Assembly (NCBI GenBank): GCA_937891425.1
Contig: CALAGD010000022.1
Coordinates: 1 to 18,355 of the forward strand
Source of the DNA: an uncultured Pigmentiphaga sp.
Lineage (GTDB): Bacteria; Pseudomonadota; Gammaproteobacteria; Burkholderiales; Burkholderiaceae_B
Reading direction: 5' to 3'
DNA: 18,355 nt
Shown: positions 8,355-16,455 of the stretch, piece by piece
Position numbering within the stretch: position 1 is the first letter of the stretch
Layout of the letters: the number at the start of each line of letters is the position of its first letter
Notes under the pieces: model-generated
Told to the model about the DNA's origin: nothing
What the model saw: the letters and a program-made list of their open reading frames with translations, nothing else
The model's database searches: none
Made by a program: the position numbers and the translations under genes

Positions 8355-9162
8355 GCTGCAGCACGTCAATGCTCCGGTGGGCGTTTATGACTCGGGCGTA
8401 GGCGGCCTGAGCGTACTGCAGGCCATGCGCCGTCTGCTGCCACGCGAGCATCTGATTTACGTCGCTGATTCGGCGTATGTGCCCTATGGTGAAAAGTCAC
8501 GGCATAAGGTCATCGAACGTTCGCTCAACGTTGCCGCCTACTTCATGTCGCGCGGGGTAAAAGCGCTGGTCGTGCCCTGCAACACGGCCACGGCCGCAGC
8601 CATCCACGTCCTGCGCGAGCGTCATCCCCACCTCCCCATCATTGGCATCGAGCCGGCGGTGCGCCCGGCAGCGCGGCTGACCCGACAGAATGTCATCGGC
8701 GTGTTCGCCACCACTGGCACCCTCAACAGCGCGCGCTTCCATGCCCTCGTGCAGCGTGAAGCGCCGCACGCTCGCATCATCGTACGTCCCTGCCCCGATT
8801 GGGTCAGGGCGGTAGAGGAAGGGATCACCACCGGCGAACCGGCCATCGAACTCGTCCGACCAGCAATCAGCGAAGTGCTGGGTGAGGGCGCCGATGTGCT
8901 GGTACTGGGCTGTACCCACTTCCCGTTCCTGATCGACGCCATCCGCGCCGTGGCGCCTTCTTCCGTGCCGGTGCTCGAAACCAGTGAGGCCGTGGCGCGT
9001 CAGGTGCAACGCCAGCTCGAGGAACGCGGCCTGCTACGCACTGAGGGTGAAGGCTGCTGGGAATTTCACAGCAGCGGCGATCCGCGCCAGCTAGAAGAAG
9101 TCGGCAGCCGTGTGTTGAACGCGCCGATCCGGGCCCAGCGGTTGCCAGCCGCATATTGCTGA
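8347..9162 (+). CDS. murI: Glutamate racemase
   Basis: Cytoplasmic, cofactor-independent enzyme that converts L-glutamate to D-glutamate for peptidoglycan. The 271 residues match family length. The substrate loop opens with VGVYDSGVGGLSVL, with the general motif ADSAYVPYGEK following. The two catalytic cysteines are Cys78 in VPCNTATA and Cys189 in LGCTHFPF, each in its conserved context. The start overlaps the 3' end of the channel gene by 8 bp, and no strong Shine-Dalgarno is seen, so coupled translation is likely. The C-terminal 20 residues are not conserved-looking. It is convergent with the minus-strand channel gene. Confidence 0.97.
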   Translation: MPELQHVNAPVGVYDSGVGGLSVLQAMRRLLPREHLIYVADSAYVPYGEKSRHKVIERSLNVAAYFMSRGVKALVVPCNTATAAAIHVLRERHPHLPIIGIEPAVRPAARLTRQNVIGVFATTGTLNSARFHALVQREAPHARIIVRPCPDWVRAVEEGITTGEPAIELVRPAISEVLGEGADVLVLGCTHFPFLIDAIRAVAPSSVPVLETSEAVARQVQRQLEERGLLRTEGEGCWEFHSSGDPRQLEEVGSRVLNAPIRAQRLPAAYC

Positions 9163-9186
9163 CGCCGGTATGCGCCTGCCTCCAAA

Positions 9187-9202
9187 GCTGCCCCGGGGCA
9201 GC
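9187..9202 (-). terminator. Perfect 16-bp palindrome between convergent genes
   Basis: GCTGCCCCGGGGCAGC is a perfect palindrome in the 68-bp gap between the murI stop and the stop of the minus-strand channel. As RNA it gives a 6-bp GC stem with a CCGG loop from either strand. Read from the minus strand it is followed by TTTGG, a weak U-tract; read from the plus strand there is none. It may act as a shared, imperfect terminator. Confidence 0.35.
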
Positions 9203-9230
9203 AGGCCGCCGAGCAATGCCATGACCAGGA

Positions 9231-11912
9231 TCAGACTTGCGCCTGGCCCGACGCATGTCCCGGTGCAGGGGCATTCCCGTCGGGATACGCAGGGCCGCTG
9301 CGAGTTTTCGCGGGATCGTCCGCGCCGCTGACTTCAGCCTGCACACGCACTGGCGGGGCATGACCCTGCTTGTCCTGGCCGAAATACACCACCGTATGCG
9401 GATATGGCAATTCGATGCCTGCCGCGGCGAAGTGCTTTTTCACCAGCCGGTTGTATGCGCGTTGTACTGCCCACTGCATGCCAGGGGCCGTCTTGATCAT
9501 GACGCGTATGGTGAATCCGCGTTCATCGAGGGTGGTAACCCCGGGGATGGAGATGTCCTCAAGTATCGCCGGCGCCACCTGCGGATCCTGCTTCAGCTCC
9601 TCGAACGCCTGCCGCAGGTAGTGCATGGCCTCATCCACATCCTCCCGGTACGCCACCGTGTAATGCCCCAGGTGATACGAGAAATCACGCATGTGATTGG
9701 AGACCTTGTCGATGGCGGAAAAGGGGATGAGGTGAAAACCGCCGTCCAGCGTACGGATGCCGACCGATCGCAGTGTGAGCTTCTCGACCGTACCGAAGAT
9801 GCCCGCCACCTCGACCACGTCATTCTGGTTCATTCCGTTCTCGATCTGGATGAACACGCCGGTGATGATGTCCTGCACCAGCTTCTGCGCACCGAACCCC
9901 ACGGCCAGACCCACTACCCCGGCACCGGCCACCAGCGGGCCGATGTCGATGCCGATCTGGGACAGCACCACCATCACGGTCAGCGTCGCGATCACGATCA
10001 TCGCTGCGTTTCGGAAGAGCGACAGCAGCGTCTTGCGGCGCGCGCTGGTCATGTCGCTGTCGGGCATCCGGCTGAGCCTGTGCTCGATCAGGCTGGCCAC
10101 CACCACCCAGCTGCAGGCGGCCAGAACCAGCACGATGCCCACGTGAACCAGCGTGGTCAGCACTTTCCGGCCCGCCTCCGATTCGAGCCAGTAGGCGAGG
10201 CTGAGCACCTGCCACGCGTCCAGCACGACCAGAGCTGCCACCACGAAGACGAGCAGGCGCAAGCCGTGGATGAAGGCAGGGATATATGCGTTGATGCGCC
10301 CCTCCAGCAACGGCAGGCGCTGCTGCAAGTCGGCCGGCAAACGAATCCGTTGCATCAGCAGTACGCTCAGCACGCCCGACACCAGCAGGGAACCGCCAAC
10401 TGCGACGAGCGTCTGCACCGTTGCCTCCGCAATCATGGGCAGGGCTGTCTCCTGCTCGACCTGGGTGGCGATGAGCAGCACCGTGAAATACGCGATGGCC
10501 AGCACGTGCCAGCTACGGGCCAGCATGCGCAACAGCGACCCGAACAGCGCCGACTGCATCTGTTCCGCACGTTCGCGCATCGCATCGCGCATGGCGACGC
10601 GGTTGCGCAGGATGACTCCCAACGCGTACACGTACACCGACAGCATGATGATGAGCCCGGCCACATGCGCCGCCGCTGGCGAAATCATGGACCGTATCAG
10701 CGGAACCACGACCAGAACGCCGTAGCCGGCCACGCTGATGATCACGGCCCCGAAGCGGTACCAGTAGGCCGCCGTGGTGTCGCGCATGGAGAAGAGTCGC
10801 AGGTAGGGAAAGCGCACGGCAAACACACCACGGGCCAGCGCCTTGACGATCTCGATACCCATGAACGCGTTGATGAAGACTACCTCGAAACGGCTGCTGA
10901 TGCCGACCACCTCGGCTGCGAACACACCCAGCGCATGGCCGATGACCGCAGCCAGCACCACCACGAAGATGTCGATGATCAGGGCGCCCACCATGGCCAT
11001 CAGCTTGCGGTACAGCACCATGAGGCGCGCCTTCACCTCGCTGCGTGCCAGCAGATGTTCGAGCGTTTCGACGTCGGGTTGCGAGCCATCGGTTCCAGCC
11101 GTGCTGCCTGATGACACCATGCTCGGTGCACTGCCGGCTTGCGCGGTGCTTGCAGAGTCACCCAGATAGGCGGCGATCGTACGCGCGACGCGGCGATCGA
11201 GAAAGCGGTAAACACCGCGCGCGGCCAAGCGCAGTACCCCGTAGCAGAACAGCGTCGCCACTACCACCAGTAGAAAGGCGATCAGAGGGCCCTGCCAGTG
11301 GCGTTCCGGTGCCGACGGCGCCACCAGCGCGGCCAGGGGTTCGGTCGGCTGCAGCCCCAGCATCTGCATGGCTGTCTGGACATCGCCCCCGACGATACGG
11401 ACAAACTCCTGCGTCATGTCGGCGATGCGCGCGGACAATGTACCCGGAGATGCCCCGGCAAACTCAGCTGCTTCCGCTTCGGCGGAGTCGGGTGCCGGCT
11501 CGCCTGTCTCGCTGGTGTCAGCGGGTACTGGTGAAGCCTCGTCCGCGGCAAACACCGCCTCTCCGGCCACCCGTGCCGCCTCGCCCCCCTCGGAATCAGC
11601 GCGCGCGGGTGCACCGGAACGACCTCCCTCCGACGCTGCGAGCACGCGCAGCTGCTGGATGAATCGCTCTCGCGTCGCGTCGTTCTCCAGGAGTTCGGCC
11701 AGCAAACGGTAACTGTCGGCCTGCGCTGGTGCGGGCTGCTCCGACGCGGGTGCGGGGTGCTCGCGCGCCGCCTCAGGCGCCGCGGACGATGCACCCCAGG
11801 CAGGCGCAAACCAGCCCAAGGCCATCCACCACACCAGAAGCAGACCGAGGGCCCACCATATCGGATGCTCGTGTTGCCACAGATCGTGTTTGTCGCGCCT
11901 TGCCAAATACAC
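9231..11912 (-). CDS. Large MscS-family mechanosensitive ion channel (YbiO-like) with signal peptide
   Basis: Inner-membrane osmotic release channel, 893 residues, similar in plan to E. coli YbiO. The GTG at 11912 is chosen as start because AGGGGAG lies 8 nt upstream; an in-frame TTG at 11936 lies upstream of that site. From this start the protein has a basic/polar n-region, a hydrophobic stretch (IWWALGLLLVWWMALGWF) and a likely cleavage after APAWGASSA. A periplasmic region of roughly 170 residues rich in Ala and Glu follows, then about ten helices, the pore helix (LVAGAGVVGLAVGFGAQKLV) and the beta domain (NDVVEVAGIFGTVEKLTLRS). The Ala/Pro-rich tail of about 50 residues looks disordered. 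It is related to the plus-strand channel at 5955 but clearly diverged, so not a recent duplicate. It is divergent from glyQ. Confidence 0.9.
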   Translation of the reverse strand: MYLARRDKHDLWQHEHPIWWALGLLLVWWMALGWFAPAWGASSAAPEAAREHPAPASEQPAPAQADSYRLLAELLENDATRERFIQQLRVLAASEGGRSGAPARADSEGGEAARVAGEAVFAADEASPVPADTSETGEPAPDSAEAEAAEFAGASPGTLSARIADMTQEFVRIVGGDVQTAMQMLGLQPTEPLAALVAPSAPERHWQGPLIAFLLVVVATLFCYGVLRLAARGVYRFLDRRVARTIAAYLGDSASTAQAGSAPSMVSSGSTAGTDGSQPDVETLEHLLARSEVKARLMVLYRKLMAMVGALIIDIFVVVLAAVIGHALGVFAAEVVGISSRFEVVFINAFMGIEIVKALARGVFAVRFPYLRLFSMRDTTAAYWYRFGAVIISVAGYGVLVVVPLIRSMISPAAAHVAGLIIMLSVYVYALGVILRNRVAMRDAMRERAEQMQSALFGSLLRMLARSWHVLAIAYFTVLLIATQVEQETALPMIAEATVQTLVAVGGSLLVSGVLSVLLMQRIRLPADLQQRLPLLEGRINAYIPAFIHGLRLLVFVVAALVVLDAWQVLSLAYWLESEAGRKVLTTLVHVGIVLVLAACSWVVVASLIEHRLSRMPDSDMTSARRKTLLSLFRNAAMIVIATLTVMVVLSQIGIDIGPLVAGAGVVGLAVGFGAQKLVQDIITGVFIQIENGMNQNDVVEVAGIFGTVEKLTLRSVGIRTLDGGFHLIPFSAIDKVSNHMRDFSYHLGHYTVAYREDVDEAMHYLRQAFEELKQDPQVAPAILEDISIPGVTTLDERGFTIRVMIKTAPGMQWAVQRAYNRLVKKHFAAAGIELPYPHTVVYFGQDKQGHAPPVRVQAEVSGADDPAKTRSGPAYPDGNAPAPGHASGQAQV

Positions 11913-11940
11913 TGATTCTTCTCCCCTGGAGTACAACCGC

Positions 11941-11946
11941 TAAAAT
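11941..11946 (+). promoter_or_regulatory. Candidate -10 of the glyQ promoter in the divergent spacer
   Basis: The 96-bp spacer between the divergent channel gene and glyQ contains an AT-rich patch in otherwise GC-rich DNA. TAAAAT at 11941-11946 matches the -10 consensus at 5 of 6 positions and would give glyQ a leader of about 55 nt. The -35 is not convincing. The same patch read on the other strand (TTTATTTTA) could serve the channel gene, so the two promoters may overlap. Confidence 0.35.
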
Positions 11947-12008
11947 AAACCATTTGTGCCAGCGCCCGCCCTTTGCGCGCGCAGCCACGCTCCTTCAACG
12001 GCCCTGCA

Positions 12009-12926
12009 ATGCTTACGTTCCAGCAACTCATACTTCGCCTGCAAGACTACTGGGGCAACCGCGGATGCGCCCTTCTCCAACCGTACGACATGGAGGTCGG
12101 TGCGGGCACGTCGCATACGGCCACCTTCCTGAGGGCGATCGGGCCCGAGCCCTGGTGCGCCGCGTATGTGCAGCCGTCGCGACGGCCGAAGGATGGCCGT
12201 TATGGTAACAACCCCAACCGGCTCCAGCACTACTATCAGTTCCAGGTCGTGCTCAAGCCCTCTCCCCCCGACATCCTCGACCTCTACCTCGGCTCACTGC
12301 GCGCCATCGGCATCCAGCCCGAGGAGCACGACGTCCGCTTCGTCGAAGACGACTGGGAGAACCCTACCCTCGGGGCCTGGGGGCTCGGCTGGGAAGTCTG
12401 GCTCAACGGCATGGAAATCACCCAGTTCACCTACTTCCAGCAGGTGGGCGGGCTCGACTGCAAACCCATCACCGGCGAAATCACATATGGGCTCGAGCGC
12501 CTCGCCATGTACCTACAAGGTGCAGAGAGCGTATACGACCTGCTCTGGACCAACACGCTGAATGGCCCCATGTACTATCGCGACGTGTTTCACCAGAACG
12601 AGGTCGAACAGTCAACCTACAACTTCGAGCACGTCGACGCTGGCGTAATGTTCCAGCATTTCGCCGATTACGAAAAACAGGCAGAGCGGCTGCTGGCGCT
12701 CGAGTCGCCGCTGGCCCTGCCTGCCTACGAAAGCGTGCTCAAGGCCGCGCACACGTTCAACCTGCTCGATGCACGGGGCGCCATCAGCGTCACCGAACGG
12801 GCCGCCTACATTGCACGCATCCGCAACCTGTCGCGCGCCGTTGCCCAAGCCTACTACGAATCACGCGAACGCCTCGGGTTCCCCATGCTCGCCAACCAAC
12901 GCTCATCTCAGAAGGAAGTCGCATGA
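12009..12926 (+). CDS. glyQ: Glycyl-tRNA synthetase alpha subunit
   Basis: Catalytic-core subunit of the bacterial alpha2beta2 glycyl-tRNA synthetase, which charges tRNA-Gly. The 305-residue product is standard size (E. coli 303) and nearly invariant in sequence. It opens with MLTFQQLILRLQDYWGNRGC and carries QPYDMEVGAGTSHTATFLRA, the conserved YVQPSRRPKDGRYGNNPNR block and the FTYFQQVGG segment. The ATG at 12009 gives the canonical N-terminus; the open frame extends upstream to a TTG at 11973, giving non-conserved residues. No clear Shine-Dalgarno is seen. It overlaps glyS by 4 bp (ATGA), the usual arrangement. Confidence 0.98.
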   Translation: MLTFQQLILRLQDYWGNRGCALLQPYDMEVGAGTSHTATFLRAIGPEPWCAAYVQPSRRPKDGRYGNNPNRLQHYYQFQVVLKPSPPDILDLYLGSLRAIGIQPEEHDVRFVEDDWENPTLGAWGLGWEVWLNGMEITQFTYFQQVGGLDCKPITGEITYGLERLAMYLQGAESVYDLLWTNTLNGPMYYRDVFHQNEVEQSTYNFEHVDAGVMFQHFADYEKQAERLLALESPLALPAYESVLKAAHTFNLLDARGAISVTERAAYIARIRNLSRAVAQAYYESRERLGFPMLANQRSSQKEVA

Positions 12927-15088
12927 CTGCTGGCACCGATCAGGCCGTCCGTCCGCTGCTGGTAGAACTTTTCACGGAAGAGCTTCCGCCCAAGGCATTG
13001 CGGCGGCTCGGTCTTGCTTTCGCCGACGGTATTGCCCAGGGCCTGCGCCAACGGGGCCTGCTGGCCGACGATGCCACGCATGTGCCATTTGCCACGCCCC
13101 GTCGTCTGGGCGTGCTCATCGATCACGTCAAGAGCAAAGCCGACGACCGGCCATTCCGCGAAAAGCTCATGCCGGTCAGCGTGGGCCTCGATGCCAATGG
13201 CAACGCCACCCCGGCCCTGCTCAAGAAGCTGGCTGCCAAGGGGTGGTCGCACATCGACCCGGCCAGCCTCGAGCGCGAGTTCGACGGCAAGCATGAACAG
13301 CTCGTCTATACCGGAACGGCCGCCGGCGCCGTGCTGGCCGACGCGCTGCAGGAAGCCCTGGCAGGTGCCCTGAATGCCCTGCCCATTCCCAAGGTCATGA
13401 GCTATCAGCTCGCCGACGGGCAAACCACGGTACGGTTCGTGCGCCCGGCGCACGGCCTGGTCGCACTGCATGGCGGACACATCGTGCCGGTGACGGCACT
13501 GGGCCTGGAAGCCGGCAGCATCACCCACGGACACCGCTTCCAGGCACAGCAGACCCCGATCAATCTCACCTCGGCCAGCACCTACGAGGAACAGCTCGAG
13601 CGGGCGGGCCATGTCGTGGCTTCGTTCGACAAGCGCCGCGCCATGATCGAACGGCAACTGCGCGAGAAAGCCGCCGAACTGGGCGCCTCGCTGGGCGCTG
13701 AAGCCGAAGTCGAACCGCTGCTCGAGGAAGTTACCGCCCTGGTGGAGTACCCTACGGTCTACGTTGGCGAGTTCGAGCCCGAGTTTCTCGAAGTGCCGCA
13801 GGAATGCCTCATTCTTACGATGCGCCTCAACCAGAAGTACTTCCCCCTGTTTGATGCCAGCGGCACCCGTCTCACCAACCGGTTCCTGATCGTCAGCAAC
13901 ATGCAGCTGGCGGACGCGAGCAACATCATCCAGGGCAACCAGCGTGTCGTGCGCCCGCGCCTGGCAGATGCCCGGTTCTTCTTCGACACCGACCGCAAGG
14001 CACCACTGGCCTCGCGTGTCGCCAGCCTTGCCGACATCGTCTACCACAACAAGCTGGGCAGCCAGCTGGCCCGCAGCGAGCGGGTAGCGGCCACTGCACG
14101 CTGGGTGGCGCAGGCGCTGGGCGGCGACCCCGCTCTGGCCGAGCGCGCAGCCATGCTGGCAAAGGCCGACCTGGTCACCCACATGGTAGGTGAATTTCCC
14201 GAGCTGCAGGGCATCATGGGTGCCTACTACGCACAGCACGATGGTGAACCCGCCCCGGTGGTTGATGCCATCCGCTCGCAATACCACATCCGCGTCGACC
14301 GCCCGCTGACTGCCGAATCCATCACCTCCGCCGCGCTCTACCTGGCGGAACGCGCCGAGACGCTCGTCGGCATCTGGGCCATCGGACTGGCGCCCACGGG
14401 CGATCGCGATCCATTCGGGTTGCGCCGTGCGGCACTGGGGCTCATCAGCGCCTTCGAACAGCTCACTGCAGGCGGTCTGCTGGCCGTCAGCGACGCGCAG
14501 CCTGCCCTCACGCTCGATGGCCTGCTGCGGCAGGCGGCGGGTCATTTCGACGCCAGCGTGATCACTGTCGACCGCACCGCCACGCTGATGGCCGAGCTGC
14601 ACACGTTCATCTACGAGCGTTATCGCAACCAGCTTAACGACCAATTCGACCGGCTCGTCATCGATGCCGTTCTAGCCGTGCAACCCCCGTTGCACCAGGT
14701 TCCGGCGCGGGTTCAGGCCGTTGCCAGCTTCCGCAACCGGCCGGAAGCCGCCAGCCTGGCCGCCGCGAACAAGCGCATCGGCAACCTGCTGAAGAAGGCC
14801 GAAGGCGTCAGCGGCGAGCCCGATACTGCCCTGCTCCAGGAGGCGGCTGAAAAGGCGCTTGTCGAAACCATTCGCGCCCTTGAGCCCGAAGCACGGCAGC
14901 AGGCACAACGCGGCGACTTCGCGGCGGCGCTGGCAACGCTGTCGCACGCACGTGTTGCTGTCGACACGTTCTTCAACGATGTACTCGTCATGGCCGAAGA
15001 CCCGGCAGTGCGGAACAATCGCCTCGCTATCCTGGCCGCGCTGTATCGGCTGTTCAACCAGGTGGCCGACATCGGGCGCCTGGCCTGA
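12923..15088 (+). CDS. glyS: Glycyl-tRNA synthetase beta subunit
   Basis: Beta subunit of the same enzyme, needed for tRNA recognition and activity. The product has 721 residues, slightly longer than the E. coli protein (689). It opens LLVELFTEELPPKALRRLG, contains the conserved FATPRRLGVLI, GLEAGSITHGHRF and NQKYFPLFD segments, and ends with an anticodon-binding DALR-type domain (FNDVLVMAEDPAVRNNRLAI). Translation starts inside the ATGA overlap with glyQ and has AAGGAAG just upstream. Nothing is missing. A large minus-strand open frame across it is a codon-bias shadow. Confidence 0.98.
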   Translation: MTAGTDQAVRPLLVELFTEELPPKALRRLGLAFADGIAQGLRQRGLLADDATHVPFATPRRLGVLIDHVKSKADDRPFREKLMPVSVGLDANGNATPALLKKLAAKGWSHIDPASLEREFDGKHEQLVYTGTAAGAVLADALQEALAGALNALPIPKVMSYQLADGQTTVRFVRPAHGLVALHGGHIVPVTALGLEAGSITHGHRFQAQQTPINLTSASTYEEQLERAGHVVASFDKRRAMIERQLREKAAELGASLGAEAEVEPLLEEVTALVEYPTVYVGEFEPEFLEVPQECLILTMRLNQKYFPLFDASGTRLTNRFLIVSNMQLADASNIIQGNQRVVRPRLADARFFFDTDRKAPLASRVASLADIVYHNKLGSQLARSERVAATARWVAQALGGDPALAERAAMLAKADLVTHMVGEFPELQGIMGAYYAQHDGEPAPVVDAIRSQYHIRVDRPLTAESITSAALYLAERAETLVGIWAIGLAPTGDRDPFGLRRAALGLISAFEQLTAGGLLAVSDAQPALTLDGLLRQAAGHFDASVITVDRTATLMAELHTFIYERYRNQLNDQFDRLVIDAVLAVQPPLHQVPARVQAVASFRNRPEAASLAAANKRIGNLLKKAEGVSGEPDTALLQEAAEKALVETIRALEPEARQQAQRGDFAAALATLSHARVAVDTFFNDVLVMAEDPAVRNNRLAILAALYRLFNQVADIGRLA

Positions 15089-15117
15089 CCGTGTGGGCGC
15101 CGCCACGCCCGGCGCCT

Positions 15118-15136
15118 GCCCGGGGGCAACCCGGGC
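15118..15136 (+). terminator. GC stem-loop after glyS
   Basis: GCCCGGG (15118-15124), loop GGCAA, and CCCGGGC (15130-15136) form a perfect 7-bp GC stem 30 nt past the glyS stop. No U-tract follows (TGCCCTTGC), so it is at best a weak terminator, a Rho-assisted site or an mRNA 3'-end stabiliser. It separates glyQS from the gmhB group. Confidence 0.4.
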
Positions 15137-15142
15137 TGCCCT

Positions 15143-15151
15143 TGCGATAAT
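15143..15151 (+). promoter_or_regulatory. Candidate extended -10 promoter directly before gmhB
   Basis: TGCGATAAT sits at 15143-15151 in register TTG-C-GATAAT: a TG one base before a hexamer matching TATAAT at 5 of 6, i.e. an extended -10. No -35 is evident, as is usual for extended -10 promoters. The hexamer ends 9 bp before the gmhB ATG, so the expected start site is within a few bases of the start codon. Confidence 0.4.
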
Positions 15152-15160
15152 CTTCATCTC

Positions 15161-15700
15161 ATGAAACTCATCATTCTGGATCGAGACGGCGTTATCAACC
15201 ACGATAGCCCGAACTACGTGAAAAGCCCCGAGGAGTGGATTCCCCTACCCGGTAGCCTGGAGGCCATCGCGCGTCTCAACCAGAATGGCTGGCGTGTAGT
15301 CGTGGCAACCAATCAGTCGGGCTTGGGCCGGGGCCTGTTCACGGCTCACGACCTCAACGCAATGCACGCGAAGCTTCGCTGGGAGCTGAACCGTCTGGGT
15401 GGTCATATCGACTCGTTCTTCATCTGCCCGCACCATCCCGATGACGGGTGCGCCTGCCGCAAACCGCTGCCTGGCCTGTTCACGGCCATCGCAGAACGTT
15501 ACGACCTGCCCTTGCAGGGTGTGCCGGCAGTAGGTGACTCGCTGCGCGACCTCCAGGCCGCGGCGGAAGCCGGTGCCGAACCTTGGCTGGTGCGTACGGG
15601 CAATGGCAAGCTTACCGCCCAACGCGACGACCTGCCCCCGGGCACCCGCATCTTCGACGATCTGAGAGCAGTGGCAACCGAACTGGAAACGCGCGCATGA
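15161..15700 (+). CDS. gmhB: D-glycero-beta-D-manno-heptose 1,7-bisphosphate 7-phosphatase
   Basis: HAD-superfamily phosphatase that removes the 7-phosphate in the ADP-heptose pathway for the LPS inner core. The product has 179 residues. The nucleophile and acid/base aspartates are Asp7 and Asp9 in ILDRDGVIN. Motif II is ATNQSGLGRG, and the zinc-binding loop is CPHHPDDGCAC with Cys89, His91, Cys97 and Cys99. The last motif is VGDSLRDLQAA. The zinc loop separates GmhB from histidinol-phosphate phosphatase relatives only partly, so a bifunctional assignment is not excluded. There is no Shine-Dalgarno before the ATG (CTTCATCTC). The stop overlaps the acyltransferase start by 4 bp, tying LPS and phospholipid genes into one unit. 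Confidence 0.93.
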   Translation: MKLIILDRDGVINHDSPNYVKSPEEWIPLPGSLEAIARLNQNGWRVVVATNQSGLGRGLFTAHDLNAMHAKLRWELNRLGGHIDSFFICPHHPDDGCACRKPLPGLFTAIAERYDLPLQGVPAVGDSLRDLQAAAEAGAEPWLVRTGNGKLTAQRDDLPPGTRIFDDLRAVATELETRA

Positions 15701-16455
15701 CCTGGGTTCGATCATTCATTTACATGATCTTTCTCATCGTCACCGTGATTCCCTACGCGGTGCTGTGCACCCTGTGCGCCCCTCTGCCGCAGCACTGGCG
15801 CTACCGCATCACCATGGGCTGGCCGCGCCTCGCTGTCTGGGGTGCAAAAGTCATCGTCGGCATCCGCTGGCAAGTGCGTGGCTGGGAAAACCTGCCCGAC
15901 ACCCCGGTCGTCATTCTCTCCAAACACCAGTCGGCCTGGGAAACCCTCTGGTTTCCGGCCTACATGCCGCACCAGCTCTGCTTCGTCTATAAACGCGAGC
16001 TCCATTGGGTGCCATTTTTCGGGTGGGGCCTGGCCCTGCTCGACATGATCGCCATCGACCGGACCGACCGTCGCGGCGCCATGGAACAGGTCATGAAACT
16101 GGGCAAGGCCCGGCTCGCCGAGAATCGCTGGCCCATCCTCTTTCCTGAAGGTACGCGCGTGCCACCCGGTACGGTCGGCCGCTATCTTCCAGGTGGCGCA
16201 CGCCTGGCGGTCGGGGCCGGTGTGCCCGTCGTTCCCGTAGCTCACAACGCGGGCGAGCTGTGGCCCCGCAAGGCCTTCCTGAAACGTCCTGGCGTAATCA
16301 CGGTATCGATCGGTCCGCCCATCCCTTCCGACGGCCTGACGCCCACGGAACTCAACGAGAAGGTCAAGGACTGGATCGAAACGGAAATGACCACCCTCAA
16401 CGGGAAGGCACGCGTTGCCTCTCCGTCGCGGAAGGCTCATGAGCGGCGATCCTAG
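15697..16455 (+). CDS. PlsC-like 1-acyl-sn-glycerol-3-phosphate / lysophospholipid acyltransferase
   Basis: Membrane-bound acyltransferase that probably acylates lysophosphatidic acid or another lysophospholipid. The 252 residues start with one membrane helix (about 7-27), followed by the catalytic block KHQSAWET with His77. The block ends in Glu82, so it is HX4E, not the textbook HX4D; KHQS(A/T)WE is common in this proteobacterial subgroup. The substrate motif FPEGTR is at 149-154, with ERTD-like IAIDRTDRRGA and VPVVPVAHNAG also present. The start in the ATGA overlap with gmhB is preferred over an upstream frame extension to 15583. The last 17 bp overlap the next gene. True PlsC versus a second, specialised acyltransferase cannot be decided here. 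Confidence 0.9.
   Translation: MTWVRSFIYMIFLIVTVIPYAVLCTLCAPLPQHWRYRITMGWPRLAVWGAKVIVGIRWQVRGWENLPDTPVVILSKHQSAWETLWFPAYMPHQLCFVYKRELHWVPFFGWGLALLDMIAIDRTDRRGAMEQVMKLGKARLAENRWPILFPEGTRVPPGTVGRYLPGGARLAVGAGVPVVPVAHNAGELWPRKAFLKRPGVITVSIGPPIPSDGLTPTELNEKVKDWIETEMTTLNGKARVASPSRKAHERRS

Noticed and set aside
7359..8369. Minus-strand open frame of 336 codons opposite the first channel
   Set aside because: His/Gly/Asp-rich product without a family pattern, antisense to the conserved pore and beta domain.
9187..9202. Palindrome as a mobile-element end or attachment site
   Set aside because: No direct repeats, integrase or transposase nearby; its place between convergent genes fits a terminator better.
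9237..11111. Plus-strand open frame of 624 codons opposite the second channel
   Set aside because: Its product is His/Gln/Arg-rich with no domain or membrane pattern, and it mirrors a well-supported MscS gene on the other strand; a GC-bias shadow.
11913..11936. TTG start at 11936 for the minus-strand channel
   Set aside because: The strong AGGGGAG lies downstream of this TTG and is correctly spaced for the GTG at 11912.
12908..14644. Minus-strand open frame of 578 codons opposite glyS
   Set aside because: It covers an intact, highly conserved glyS and shows no recognisable motif; a codon-bias shadow.
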